DNA of 64,000 nt. It comes from Pseudomonas sp. LBUM920 (GTDB taxonomy: Bacteria; Pseudomonadota; Gammaproteobacteria; Pseudomonadales; Pseudomonadaceae). The notes under the pieces were generated by a model. It saw nothing but the letters and a program-made list of their open reading frames with translations. It was not told the DNA's origin and ran no database searches. Position numbers and translations under genes: made by a program. Below are positions 25,137 to 33,640 of this stretch, piece by piece. The stretch is from contig NZ_CP027762.1 of assembly GCF_003852315.1 (NCBI RefSeq), positions 1,035,501 to 1,099,500 of the forward strand, in the 5' to 3' direction. Every line of letters begins with the position of its first letter. The stretch's first letter is position 1.

Positions 25137-26105
25137 TCAACTGACGACGCGCAGCGGGGTGCCGTTGAAAAAGCCGCGGGCGTTTTCCGCCAGTTGGCCA
25201 ACGATGCGCTGCCGCGCTTCGCGACTGCCCCAGGCGTTGTGGGGCGTCACGATCAGGCGAGGAATGTCGCCGGCCAGCAGCGGGTTGCCGTTTACCGGTG
25301 GCTCCACGCTCAGCACATCGGTGGCCGCACCGCCCAGATGGCCGCTGCGCAACGCGTCCGCCAGGGCTTGTTCGTTGATCAAGCCACCGCGCGCGGTGTT
25401 GACGATAAACGCGCCGGGCTTGAGCAGCGCCAATTCGCGAGCGCCGATAAAGTCGCGGGTGTGTTCATTGAGCGGGCAGTGCAGGGTCAGCGCGTCGACT
25501 TGCGCGAGCAGTTCATCCAGTGGCACGCGGTCAGCGCGGGCAGGGCGGCCCGGAATCGCGCCGAGCACCACGCGCATGCCGAAGGCTTCGGCCAGGCGCG
25601 CGACGGCGCTGCCCAGTTCGCCGTGGCCGAGCAGGCCGAGGGTTTTGCCCTCCAGCTCGACAATCGGGTAATCCAGCAGGCAGAACTGTTTGGCTTGTTG
25701 CCATTTGCCCGCGCTGACGTCGCGTTGGTAGTCGTTCAGGCGCGTCGCCAGATTCAGCAACAGCATGATCGTGTGCTGCGCCACCGACGGCGTGCCGTAG
25801 CCCTGGCAGTTGCTCACCGTAATGCCATGGGCGCGGGCTGCGGCGAGGTCGACGTTGTTGGTGCCGGTGGCCGATACCAGGATCAGCTTGAGTTCGGGGC
25901 AGGCTTGCAGCGTTTCGGTATTCAGCGCGATCTTGTTGCTGATGACCACTTGAGCGCCTTGCAGGCGTTCGACCACATTCTGCGGCGTGGTGTGCGCGTA
26001 CAGCTGCAGGTCGCTGAAGCTGTTGCGCAATTCGCTGAGGTCCAGGTCCCCCAGGTCCAGGGACGGGTGATCAAGGAAGACGGCGCGGCGATTGTTCGTC
26101 ATCAA
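25137..26105 (-). CDS. hprA: D-2-hydroxyacid dehydrogenase (hydroxypyruvate reductase-like)
   Basis: A 322-residue NAD(P)-dependent D-isomer-specific 2-hydroxyacid dehydrogenase, best matching the glycerate dehydrogenase/hydroxypyruvate reductase group. The nucleotide-binding GLLGHGELGSAVARL is near residue 155, the catalytic arginine in NTARGGLINEQAL near 237, and the catalytic histidine in VTPHNAWGS near 285. The preferred substrate cannot be read from sequence, so the gene name rests on synteny with P. aeruginosa (hprA next to this methyltransferase). ATGs at 26105 and 26102 are both possible. It is divergent from the LysE-type exporter. Confidence 0.82.
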   Translation of the reverse strand: MMTNNRRAVFLDHPSLDLGDLDLSELRNSFSDLQLYAHTTPQNVVERLQGAQVVISNKIALNTETLQACPELKLILVSATGTNNVDLAAARAHGITVSNCQGYGTPSVAQHTIMLLLNLATRLNDYQRDVSAGKWQQAKQFCLLDYPIVELEGKTLGLLGHGELGSAVARLAEAFGMRVVLGAIPGRPARADRVPLDELLAQVDALTLHCPLNEHTRDFIGARELALLKPGAFIVNTARGGLINEQALADALRSGHLGGAATDVLSVEPPVNGNPLLAGDIPRLIVTPHNAWGSREARQRIVGQLAENARGFFNGTPLRVVS

Positions 26106-26186
26106 CTGTACCTTTTGCGACAGGGTTCGAAGGCGTAATCTGCCGAGCCTATCAGATGAAATAATCAGTTACTTAATGGAGTGAGC

Positions 26187-26819
26187 ATGTACGCCGCCGA
26201 GTTTTTGACCGTAGCCTTGATTCACTTGTTGGCGGTGGCCAGCCCCGGCCCGGATTTCGCCGTGGTGGTGCGCGAGAGTGTGACCCATGGCCGTCGCGCC
26301 GGCACCTGGACCGCTTTGGGTGTGGGCTCGGCGATTTTCCTGCACGTGGGCTATTCGCTGCTGGGGATTGGTTTGATCGTGTCGCAGTCCATCGTGCTGT
26401 TTAACGCACTGAAGTGGGCGGCGGCGGCGTACTTGTTGTACATCGGTTTCAAAGCGTTGCGTGCGCAGCCGGCCAAGCCGGTTGCCGAGGGCGAGTTGCG
26501 GCCTGAAGTGGGTGAGCGCACTCCGCGTGCGGCGTTTACTGCGGGGTTTGTGACCAATGGTTTGAACCCCAAGGCCACGCTGTTTTTCCTGTCGCTGTTT
26601 ACTGTGGTGATCAACCCGCACACGCCGCTGGCGATCCAGGCTGGGTACGGTGTGTACCTGGCGGTGGCGACGGCGTTGTGGTTTTGCCTGGTGGCTATGT
26701 TGTTCAGTCAGCAGCGGGTACGCGCGGGATTTGCGCGGATGGGGCATTGGTTTGATCGGACCATGGGGGCGGTTTTGATTGCGATTGGTGTGAAGCTTGC
26801 GTTTACGAGTATGAAGTGA
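26187..26819 (+). CDS. LysE/RhtB-family exporter
   Basis: A 210-residue inner-membrane protein of the LysE superfamily, which exports amino acids or related small molecules. The N terminus (FLTVALIHLLAVASPGPDFA) has the family ASPGPDF motif, and GFVTNGLNPKATLFFLSLF near residue 117 is the second signature. About six hydrophobic segments are visible. GGAG at 26178-26181 supports the ATG at 26187 over the GTG at 26181. The substrate is not predictable. Its stop lies 37 bases before the large inverted repeat. Confidence 0.88.
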   Translation: MYAAEFLTVALIHLLAVASPGPDFAVVVRESVTHGRRAGTWTALGVGSAIFLHVGYSLLGIGLIVSQSIVLFNALKWAAAAYLLYIGFKALRAQPAKPVAEGELRPEVGERTPRAAFTAGFVTNGLNPKATLFFLSLFTVVINPHTPLAIQAGYGVYLAVATALWFCLVAMLFSQQRVRAGFARMGHWFDRTMGAVLIAIGVKLAFTSMK

Positions 26820-26855
26820 GGGGTGGGCTTTGGTTTGTGCTGTGGGAGTGAGTGC

Positions 26856-27172
26856 ATATCCGTTGCTGCGGTAACGGCCACTTAGGGTTCCGCTCTTACA
26901 GCGGGTCACTTTTGGCAAACGCCCCAAAAGTAACCAAAAGGTCTCTGCCCCACCACTCGGTGCCTCGCCCAGGCTCGGCATGCCCTCACTCCGGCTTGAA
27001 TCCGTGGGCCGCCGCGACGGGCCATCCATGGCCCAACGCGGCTAACCCGGCGTCCTGCCGGGTTACCCACGGATTCAAGCCTGCGTTCGGCCAGCGTGGT
27101 TGACGGGGCCTGTCAGATCAAAAGCAAGATCAAAAGCAGAGCACGGCGGCCTAGTAGCCGACCTGAGTGGTT
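26856..27172. repeat. Left arm of a 1-kb inverted repeat
   Basis: This 317-base arm starts ATATCCGTTGCTGCGG and ends CCTGAGTGGTT. It reappears inverted at 27530-27855 with scattered changes. The arm holds a perfect three-way junction at 26993-27081. Frames read through it (for example the minus-strand frame from 27029) look like repeat-borne artefacts. From memory such sequences recur in P. fluorescens-group genomes; I cannot verify copies outside the window. Confidence 0.9.
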
Positions 27173-27242
27173 GAAGCAAAAGCAGGGCAACAGCACAGCA
27201 ACAGCACAGCAACACACTTCTATCTGATGCACTGAGATCCAA

Positions 27243-27332
27243 ATGTGGGAGCGGGCTTGCTCGCGAAGGCGGTGTGTCAGCTACACATGAGTTGACTGAT
27301 CCACCGCCTTCGCGAGCAAGCCCGCTCCCACA
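27243..27332. repeat. REP doublet (GCGGGCTTGCTCGCGA family) inside the inverted repeat
   Basis: TGTGGGAGCGGGCTTGCTCG to CGAGCAAGCCCGCTCCCACA, with an imperfect palindromic centre of about 50 bases. It is the first of two doublets between the repeat arms. Confidence 0.93.
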
Positions 27333-27377
27333 AGTTGACCGAGTTCAGCCTCCACCACCACTCTGCCTTTGCTTTTC

Positions 27378-27463
27378 TGTGGGAGCTGGCTTGCCTGCGA
27401 TGCAGGCACCTCGGTCTATCAGGCACACCCAGTAGATGCCATCGCAGGCAAGCCAGCTCCCAC
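27378..27463. repeat. REP doublet (GCTGGCTTGCCTGCGA family) inside the inverted repeat
   Basis: TGTGGGAGCTGGCTTGCCTG to CAGGCAAGCCAGCTCCCACC, belonging to the other REP family and lying 45 bases after the first doublet. Both families therefore sit side by side at the centre of the large palindrome. Confidence 0.93.
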
Positions 27464-27529
27464 CTTTGATTGAGTTCAGCCTTCAAGATCAGGTCGGCTG
27501 TCAGGCCGCCTCGCCTTCGCTTTTGATCT

Positions 27530-27855
27530 AACCACTCAGGTCGGCTACTAGGCCGCCGTGCTCTGCTTTTGATCTTGATCTGCTTTTGACTTTGACCTTA
27601 GGCGCCCCGTTAAACCACGCTGGCCGAACGCAGGTTTGAATCCGTGGGTAACCCGGCAGGACGCCGGGTTAGCCGTGTTGGGCCATGGATGGCCCGTCAC
27701 GGCGGCCCACGGATTCAAGCCGGAGTGAGGGCACACCGAGCCTAAGCGAGGTGCCGAGTGGTGGGGCAAGAGCCCTTTGGTTACTTTGGGGCTTTTCCAA
27801 AGTGACCCGCCGTAAGGGCGGAACCCATACCCGCCATCACCCAAATAACGGATAT
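27530..27855. repeat. Right arm of the 1-kb inverted repeat
   Basis: This arm is the inverted copy of 26856-27172. AACCACTCAGG at its left end matches the inner end of the left arm, and TAACGGATAT at its right end matches the outer end. It has its own three-way junction at about 27634-27722. Differences (one gains GTCAAAAGCA-type short repeats) show the copies are no longer identical. Confidence 0.9.
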
Positions 27856-28016
27856 GGTCCCAGCCCTGCAACCACCCCAAGTCCCAGCCCTACCACCTCG
27901 CCGCAAACAATCCCGGCCCCCACGCTGAACTCACACACCACCTAAATGGTGGCGCAAAGCTAGCATTCATCGGCCTCTGCAAATCATTCCTTTGGCTGAT
28001 TTAGCTGACACATAAG

Positions 28017-28028
28017 CCCTCTAAAGTG
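28017..28028. promoter_or_regulatory. Candidate operator CCCTCTAAAGTG upstream of the acyl-CoA ligase
   Basis: These 12 bases recur exactly, in inverted orientation, at 29900-29911 in front of the DUF1302 gene. The motif ends 43 bases before the ligase ATG and about 25 bases before a TCAGATAAG stretch that could be a -10 element. It is a candidate site for the MalT/AlkS-like regulator encoded at the end of the cluster. Confidence 0.45.
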
Positions 28029-28071
28029 CAGGTCTTCAAGCCAACACCGTGCAGTCAGATAAGGGATTCGT

Positions 28072-29754
28072 ATGTTGCAGACCCGTGTTATCCCACCCGC
28101 CGAAGGCGCTTACCGATACCCACTGTTGATCAAACGCCTGCTGATGTCCGGGACCCGCTACGAAAAAACCCGGGAAATCATCTACCGCGACAAACTGCGT
28201 TACACCTACCCCACCCTCATCGAGCGCGTTGCGCGCCTGGCCAATGTGCTGACCGAGGCCGGGGTCAAGGCCGGTGACACCGTCGCCGTGATGGACTGGG
28301 ACAGCCACCGCTACCTCGAATGCATGTTCGCCATCCCGATGATCGGCGCGGTAATCCACACCATCAACGTGCGCCTGTCGCCCGAACAGATTCTCTACAC
28401 CATGAACCACGCCGAAGACCGCTTCGTGCTGGTCAACAGCGAGTTCGTGGGGCTTTACCAGGCCATCGCCGGCCACCTGACCACGGTCGACAAAACGCTG
28501 CTGCTCACCGACGGCGACGAAAAAACCGCCGAGCTGCCCAACCTGGTCGGCGAGTACGAAACCCTGCTGGCGGCCGCCAGCCCCACGTACGACTTCCAGG
28601 ACTTCGACGAAAACTCCGTCGCCACCACCTTCTACACCACCGGCACCACCGGCAACCCCAAAGGCGTGTACTTCACCCACCGCCAACTGGTGCTGCACAC
28701 CATGGGCGTTGCGACGATCATGGGCAGCGTCGACAGCGTGCGCCTGCTGGGCACCAACGACGTGTACATGCCGATCACGCCGATGTTCCACGTGCACGCC
28801 TGGGGCCTGCCGTACGTGGCAACCATGCTCGGTTTGAAGCAGGTCTATCCGGGCCGCTACGACCCGGAATACCTGGTGGAGTTGTGGCGCAAGGAAAAGG
28901 TCACTTTCTCCCACTGCGTGCCGACCATCCTGCAAATGGTGCTCAACGCTAAGGCGGCGCAAGGCGTGGATTTTGGCGGCTGGAAAATCGTCATCGGCGG
29001 CAGCGCGCTCAATCGCACGCTGTATGAAGCCGCCAAGGCGCGCGGTATTCAACTGACTGCCGCGTACGGCATGTCCGAGACCGGGCCGTTGGTGTCGTGT
29101 GCCCACCTCAACGAAGAACTGATGGCCGGCACCGAGGACGAGCGCACCACCTACCGCATCAAGGCCGGCGTGCCCGGGCCGTTGGTGGAAGCGGCGATTG
29201 TCGACAGCGAAGGCAACTTCCTGCCCGCTGACGGCGAGTCCCAGGGTGAGCTGGTGCTGCGCGCACCGTGGCTGACCGAAGGCTATTACAACGAGCCGCA
29301 AAAGGGCGCCGAGCTGTGGGAGGGCGGCTGGATGCACACCGGCGACGTGGCCACGCTGGACGCATTTGGCGTGATCGACATTCGCGACCGCATCAAGGAT
29401 GTGATCAAGACCGGCGGCGAGTGGATCTCCTCCCTGGCCCTCGAAGATCTGGTCAGCCGTCACCCGGCGGTACGCGAAGTAGCGGTGGTGGGCATCGCCG
29501 ACCCGCAATGGGGCGAGCGTCCGTTTGCGTTGCTGGTGGTGCATGATGGCCAAGTGATAGGTGCTCGCGAGCTCAAGGAACACCTCAAGCCTTTTGTCGA
29601 ACTGGGCCATTTGAGCAAGTGGGCGATTCCAAGCCAGATTGCCGTTGTTACTGAAATTCCCAAGACCAGTGTCGGCAAGCTCGACAAAAAACGTATCCGT
29701 ATAGACATCATTGAATGGCAGGCCAATAACAGCACGTTCCTGTCCACCCTCTGA
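28072..29754 (+). CDS. Medium/long-chain fatty acid-CoA ligase (AlkK-like)
   Basis: This 560-residue adenylate-forming enzyme activates a carboxylic acid to its CoA thioester via an acyl-AMP. The AMP-binding P-loop FYTTGTTGNPKGVYFTHRQL is near residues 192-211, with YGMSETGP near 331, the TGD of WMHTGDVATLD near 425 and the catalytic lysine in KTSVGKLDKKRIR near 541. Overall it resembles AlkK-type medium-chain ligases; chain length is inferred. It begins 217 bases after the large inverted repeat and heads a cluster with DUF1302, DUF1329 and a LuxR-type regulator. Confidence 0.9.
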   Translation: MLQTRVIPPAEGAYRYPLLIKRLLMSGTRYEKTREIIYRDKLRYTYPTLIERVARLANVLTEAGVKAGDTVAVMDWDSHRYLECMFAIPMIGAVIHTINVRLSPEQILYTMNHAEDRFVLVNSEFVGLYQAIAGHLTTVDKTLLLTDGDEKTAELPNLVGEYETLLAAASPTYDFQDFDENSVATTFYTTGTTGNPKGVYFTHRQLVLHTMGVATIMGSVDSVRLLGTNDVYMPITPMFHVHAWGLPYVATMLGLKQVYPGRYDPEYLVELWRKEKVTFSHCVPTILQMVLNAKAAQGVDFGGWKIVIGGSALNRTLYEAAKARGIQLTAAYGMSETGPLVSCAHLNEELMAGTEDERTTYRIKAGVPGPLVEAAIVDSEGNFLPADGESQGELVLRAPWLTEGYYNEPQKGAELWEGGWMHTGDVATLDAFGVIDIRDRIKDVIKTGGEWISSLALEDLVSRHPAVREVAVVGIADPQWGERPFALLVVHDGQVIGARELKEHLKPFVELGHLSKWAIPSQIAVVTEIPKTSVGKLDKKRIRIDIIEWQANNSTFLSTL

Positions 29755-29899
29755 TGCCTCTCGCCGCGTCCGATCGGGCGCGGCAATGCTCTATCTCAAG
29801 CCTTCACTTGTGATTTGCCAATTTTCAGCCATCCTTGCCGCGCCGGCCTTCGTCGGCGTGGCGAAAGGACTGTGGCAGACGGGTTGGTGATGCAAATCA

Positions 29900-29911
29900 C
29901 ACTTTAGAGGG
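29900..29911. promoter_or_regulatory. Candidate operator CACTTTAGAGGG upstream of DUF1302
   Basis: This is an exact inverted copy of the 12 bases at 28017-28028. It lies 23 bases before TATAGT (29934-29939), a plausible -10, putting it near -40 where an activator would touch RNA polymerase. No strong -35 is present, which fits activator dependence. Confidence 0.45.
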
Positions 29912-30087
29912 ATCAAGCGGTACCCCCTGCTGGCTATAGTCCATCTCAGAGTTTTTCAAGGATGTTGCGCTTCGGGCCATGGGGGCTCGGTTGCCGTTCG
30001 GCATTGGAATCGTTGTATTCCGGCCGGTACATGCATCCAGAAGAAAGAACTCACTGCCATAACAATAATGCACATGGAGTAGCGTCG

Positions 30088-31947
30088 ATGACCTCAGTAA
30101 ACCAGTTCTGGCGCCGGGCAAGACTGCCCCTGGCCGTCAGTCTCGCTTCTACGCTCGCCGGGCCCGCATTCGGCGTCAGTTTCAACATTGGTGAAATCGA
30201 AGGTAGTTTTGACTCCTCCCTGTCGGTGGGGGCGAGCTGGTCGACTGCGGGTCGCAATAAAGACCTGATTGGTGTCAACAACGGCGGCAAGGGGCTTTCG
30301 CAAACCTCCGATGACGGCCACCTGAACTTCAACAAGGGTGATTCCTTCTCGAAGATCTTCAAGGGTATCCATGACCTTGAATTGAAATACGGCGACACCG
30401 GCATTTTTGTGCGTGGCAAATACTGGTATGACTTCGCGCTGCAAAACGAAGACCTGGACTTCAAGAATGTCAGCAACAACAACCGCAAAGAGGGCGCCAA
30501 GTCCTCTGGCGGGCAGATCCTCGATGCGTTCATTTATCACAACTACACCGTTGCCGATGAGCCAGGCAGCGTGCGCTTCGGCAAGCAGGTAGTGAGCTGG
30601 GGCGAAAGTACGTTCATTGGTGGCGGTATCAACTCGATCAACCCGATCGACGTGTCTGCATTCCGTCGTCCGGGCGCCGAGATCAAGGAAGGCTTGATTC
30701 CGGTCAACATGTTCTACGTGTCCCAGACCCTCACCGACAACCTCTCCGCAGAGGCGTTCTACCAGTTGGAGTGGGACCAGACCGTGGTGGATAACTGCGG
30801 CACGTTCTTCTCCCAGCCAGACGTGATTGCCGACGGTTGCAGCAATAACCTGCGGGTCTTGAACAAGCGTTCCACCATCCCTGGCGCGGCCTTGCCGACA
30901 TTGAATGCTCTGGGTGTGGACGTTAACAATGAGGGCGTGCTGGTAAAACGTGGCGGTGACCGTGATGCACGGGACAGCGGCCAGTTCGGCGTGGCCATGC
31001 ACTACAACTTCGAACCGCTGGACACCGAGTTCGGCGCGTATTTCATGAACTACCACAGCCGTGCGCCGATCTTCAGCGCGACAGGTGCGCCCAACTCGGC
31101 CTACACCCGTCCACTGGGGCCGTTGGCGGCATTGCGTCCGCTGATCGTGGCGGGCAGTTCCCAGTACTTCGTCGAGTACCCGGAGGATATCCGCCTGTAT
31201 GGCTTGAGCTTCTCCACCACGTTGCCGACCGGCACCGCCTGGAGTGGTGAGTTGAGCTACCGGCCGAACGCGCCGGTGCAACTGAGCACCACCGATATCC
31301 TGTACGCGGGCGTTACGCCGATTCCGGGCTATGGCAATGCGTCGGTGCTCAAGGGCACGCCGGGCCAGGATCTGCACGGCTACAACCGCAAGGAAGTGAC
31401 CCAGTTCCAGACCACCTTCACGCACTTCTTTGACCAGGTAATGGGCGCGACCCGCCTGACCACCGTGGGCGAAATCGGCGTGACCCATGTGGGCGGGTTG
31501 GAAAGCAAAAACACTGCGCGTTATGGCCGCGATCCGGTGTTCGGCCCTGGCACGCTACCGGGTGGTTTCTGCAACGCGCTGAACAATTCGACCGCTCAGG
31601 GGGCGGGCCTGCCGAATGCATCCGGCCTGAACACCAATTGCAACAACGACGGCTACACCACCGCGACGTCCTGGGGTTATCGCGCCCGGGCGATCTGGGA
31701 ATACCCGGATGTGTTTGCCGGTGTGAACCTCAAGCCCAACGTGGCCTGGTCCCATGACGTCAAAGGTTATTCGCCAGGCCCTGGCGGCAACTTTGAAGAA
31801 GGTCGCAAGGCCGTCAGCCTGGGCGTCGATGCCGAGTACCAGAACACCTACACCGTCGGCCTGAACTACACCAACTTCTTTGGTGGCCGGTTCACCACGG
31901 TGGATGATCGCGACTTTATCGCCTTGAGCGCCGGCGTGAACTTCTAA
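30088..31947 (+). CDS. DUF1302 family outer-membrane-type protein
   Basis: A 619-residue exported protein. The start at 30088 (GGAG eight bases upstream) gives MTSVNQFWRRARLPLAVSLA, a signal peptide cut near GPAFG; the longer frame to 29962 lacks support. The mature part is rich in short alternating beta segments with aromatic residues and ends SAGVNF, a terminal phenylalanine as in outer-membrane barrels. DUF1302 proteins often pair with DUF1329 in hydrophobic-substrate loci, as here (43 bases apart). I infer a surface or outer-membrane role in lipid or hydrocarbon traffic; the biochemical role is unknown. Confidence 0.85.
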   Translation: MTSVNQFWRRARLPLAVSLASTLAGPAFGVSFNIGEIEGSFDSSLSVGASWSTAGRNKDLIGVNNGGKGLSQTSDDGHLNFNKGDSFSKIFKGIHDLELKYGDTGIFVRGKYWYDFALQNEDLDFKNVSNNNRKEGAKSSGGQILDAFIYHNYTVADEPGSVRFGKQVVSWGESTFIGGGINSINPIDVSAFRRPGAEIKEGLIPVNMFYVSQTLTDNLSAEAFYQLEWDQTVVDNCGTFFSQPDVIADGCSNNLRVLNKRSTIPGAALPTLNALGVDVNNEGVLVKRGGDRDARDSGQFGVAMHYNFEPLDTEFGAYFMNYHSRAPIFSATGAPNSAYTRPLGPLAALRPLIVAGSSQYFVEYPEDIRLYGLSFSTTLPTGTAWSGELSYRPNAPVQLSTTDILYAGVTPIPGYGNASVLKGTPGQDLHGYNRKEVTQFQTTFTHFFDQVMGATRLTTVGEIGVTHVGGLESKNTARYGRDPVFGPGTLPGGFCNALNNSTAQGAGLPNASGLNTNCNNDGYTTATSWGYRARAIWEYPDVFAGVNLKPNVAWSHDVKGYSPGPGGNFEEGRKAVSLGVDAEYQNTYTVGLNYTNFFGGRFTTVDDRDFIALSAGVNF

Positions 31948-31990
31948 GACTTTCTTTTTCAGATGCATGCATTTCAGGAAGAGCCAGAAC

Positions 31991-33355
31991 ATGAAAATAA
32001 CTAAAAGTCTGTTGCACGTGGGTGTGCTTGGGCTGTCGATCATGGCGGGTAGCGTCATGGCAGCAGTTTCGGCCGATGAAGCCGCCAAGCTGGGCACGAC
32101 CCTGACCCCGATGGGCGCAGAGATGGCCGGTAACGCGGCCGGTACCATCCCCAAATGGTCGCCGCTGCCCACCAATGCCGGCGCCGTGGATGCCCGTGGT
32201 TTCCTCGCCAACCCGTATGCCAGCGAGCAGCCGCAGTTCACGATCACCGCGCAGAACGTCGAGCAGTACAAAGACAAGCTGGCGCCGGGGCAGTACGCGA
32301 TGTTCAAGCGTTACCCGGACACCTTCAAGATGCCGGTCTACCCGACCCATCGCGGCGCTACCGTGCCGGCTGATGTGTTCGCCGCCATCAAGAAGAACGC
32401 CACCAACACCAACCTCGTGTCTGGCGGCAACGGCCTGGAAAATTTCGAAACCGCGGTTCCGTTTCCGATCCCCAAAAGCGGCGTGGAAGTGATCTGGAAC
32501 CACATCACCCGCTATCGCGGCGGCAGCGTGACGCGTCTGGTCACCCAGGCCACGCCGCAAACCAACGGCTCGTTCAGTCTGGTGTACTTTCGCGATCAGT
32601 TTGTGTTCCGCGACAAGATGAAGGACTACGACCCGAAAAACCCGGGCAACGTGCTGTTCTACTTCAAGCAGCAAGTGACCGCGCCGGCACGTCTGGCCGG
32701 TGGTGTGCTGTTGGTGCACGAAACCCTCGACCAGGTGAAGGAGCCGCGTTCGGCGTGGGTCTACAACGCCGGCCAACGCCGTGTTCGCCGGGCGCCGCAA
32801 GTGTCCTATGACGGGCCGGGCACCGCCGCCGATGGCCTGCGTACCTCCGACAACCTCGACATGTACAACGGCGCACCGGACCGCTACGACTGGAAGCTGG
32901 AAGGCAAGAAAGAAATCTACATCGCCTCCAACAGCTACAAGATCGACGATCCGAAGCTCAAGTACGTCGACATCATCAAGGCCGGCCACATCAACCAGGA
33001 CCTGGCACGTTATGAGCTGCGTCGCGTCTGGCACGTGGTCGCAACCTTGAAGGAAGGCCAGCGCCACATCTACGCCAAGCGTGACTTCTTCATCGACGAA
33101 GACACCTGGCAAGCCGCTGTGATCGACCACTACGATGGCCGTGGCCAATTGTGGCGCGTGGCTGAAGCTCACGCTGAGAACTACTACGACAAACAAGTGC
33201 CGTGGTATGCCCTCGAAACCCTCTACGACCTGCAGTCCGGCCGTTACCTGGCCCTGGGCATGAAGAACGAAGAGAAGCAGGCGTATGACTTCGGCTTTAC
33301 CGCCACCACCAGCGACTTCACCCCGGCGGCCCTGCGCCAGGATGGCGTGCGTTAA
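31991..33355 (+). CDS. DUF1329 family periplasmic protein
   Basis: A 454-residue protein with signal peptide MKITKSLLHVGVLGLSIMAG ending near VMAAVSA, preceded by AGGAAG. The remainder matches the DUF1329 family, whose fold is thought to resemble LolA/LolB-type lipid carriers; that is from family knowledge. Recognisable parts are TPMGAEMAGNAAGTIPKW near the N terminus and ELRRVWHVVATLKEGQRHIY near residue 341. It follows the DUF1302 gene and probably shares its mRNA. A periplasmic shuttle partner for DUF1302 is my inference. Confidence 0.85.
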   Translation: MKITKSLLHVGVLGLSIMAGSVMAAVSADEAAKLGTTLTPMGAEMAGNAAGTIPKWSPLPTNAGAVDARGFLANPYASEQPQFTITAQNVEQYKDKLAPGQYAMFKRYPDTFKMPVYPTHRGATVPADVFAAIKKNATNTNLVSGGNGLENFETAVPFPIPKSGVEVIWNHITRYRGGSVTRLVTQATPQTNGSFSLVYFRDQFVFRDKMKDYDPKNPGNVLFYFKQQVTAPARLAGGVLLVHETLDQVKEPRSAWVYNAGQRRVRRAPQVSYDGPGTAADGLRTSDNLDMYNGAPDRYDWKLEGKKEIYIASNSYKIDDPKLKYVDIIKAGHINQDLARYELRRVWHVVATLKEGQRHIYAKRDFFIDEDTWQAAVIDHYDGRGQLWRVAEAHAENYYDKQVPWYALETLYDLQSGRYLALGMKNEEKQAYDFGFTATTSDFTPAALRQDGVR

Positions 33356-33371
33356 GCAACACTCACTCGAC

Positions 33372-33525
33372 AATGTGGGAGCTGGCTTGTGTAAAGCTGG
33401 CTTGTGTGGGAGTCGGGCTTGCCCGCGATGCAGGCGCCTCGGTGTATCAGTTACACCAAGTTGATGCTATCGCAGGCAAGCCAGCTCCCACACAAGCCAG
33501 CCTTGCGCAAGGCAGCTCTCACATT
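33372..33525. repeat. Nested REP doublet
   Basis: An inner REP doublet (GGGCTTGCCCGCGATGCAGG to ATCGCAGGCAAGCC) is bordered by a second layer, CTGGCTTGTGTGGGAG on the left and CTCCCACACAAGCCAG on the right, and outside that by AATGTGGGAGCTG and CAGCTCTCACATT. The result is a palindrome of about 150 bases between DUF1329 and the regulator gene. Confidence 0.85.
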
Positions 33526-33640
33526 TTTTGTCGTAGTTCTTTTTCAGGTAAATGTTGCAAAGATCTACAACCCTGCCGCTTTTACCGCTAGTCTGCGGAC
33601 ATCTGCAATGCCGACAACAGCCTTCTACAAGAGCCCGGCG

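Noticed and set aside
20208..26138. Long plus-strand frames (650 and 654 codons) opposite the chemoreceptor and opposite rsmC/hprA
   Set aside because: Antisense shadows; the minus-strand genes have all their family motifs.
26169..27029. 286-codon minus-strand frame running from the repeat arm through the LysE-type gene
   Set aside because: It starts in the inverted repeat and continues antisense to an intact exporter gene; similar short frames arise from every copy of such repeats.
27243..27463. Regularly repeated palindromes that could suggest a CRISPR array
   Set aside because: The repeats are inverted pairs of two REP families, not direct repeats with unique spacers, and no cas gene is present.
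27685..27945. 86-codon plus-strand frame in the right repeat arm
   Set aside because: Near-identical reading of the same repeat as in the left arm; composition is low-complexity and no ribosome site is present.
28036..31488. Minus-strand frames of 524 and 464 codons opposite the acyl-CoA ligase and DUF1302 genes
   Set aside because: Antisense shadows without ribosome sites.
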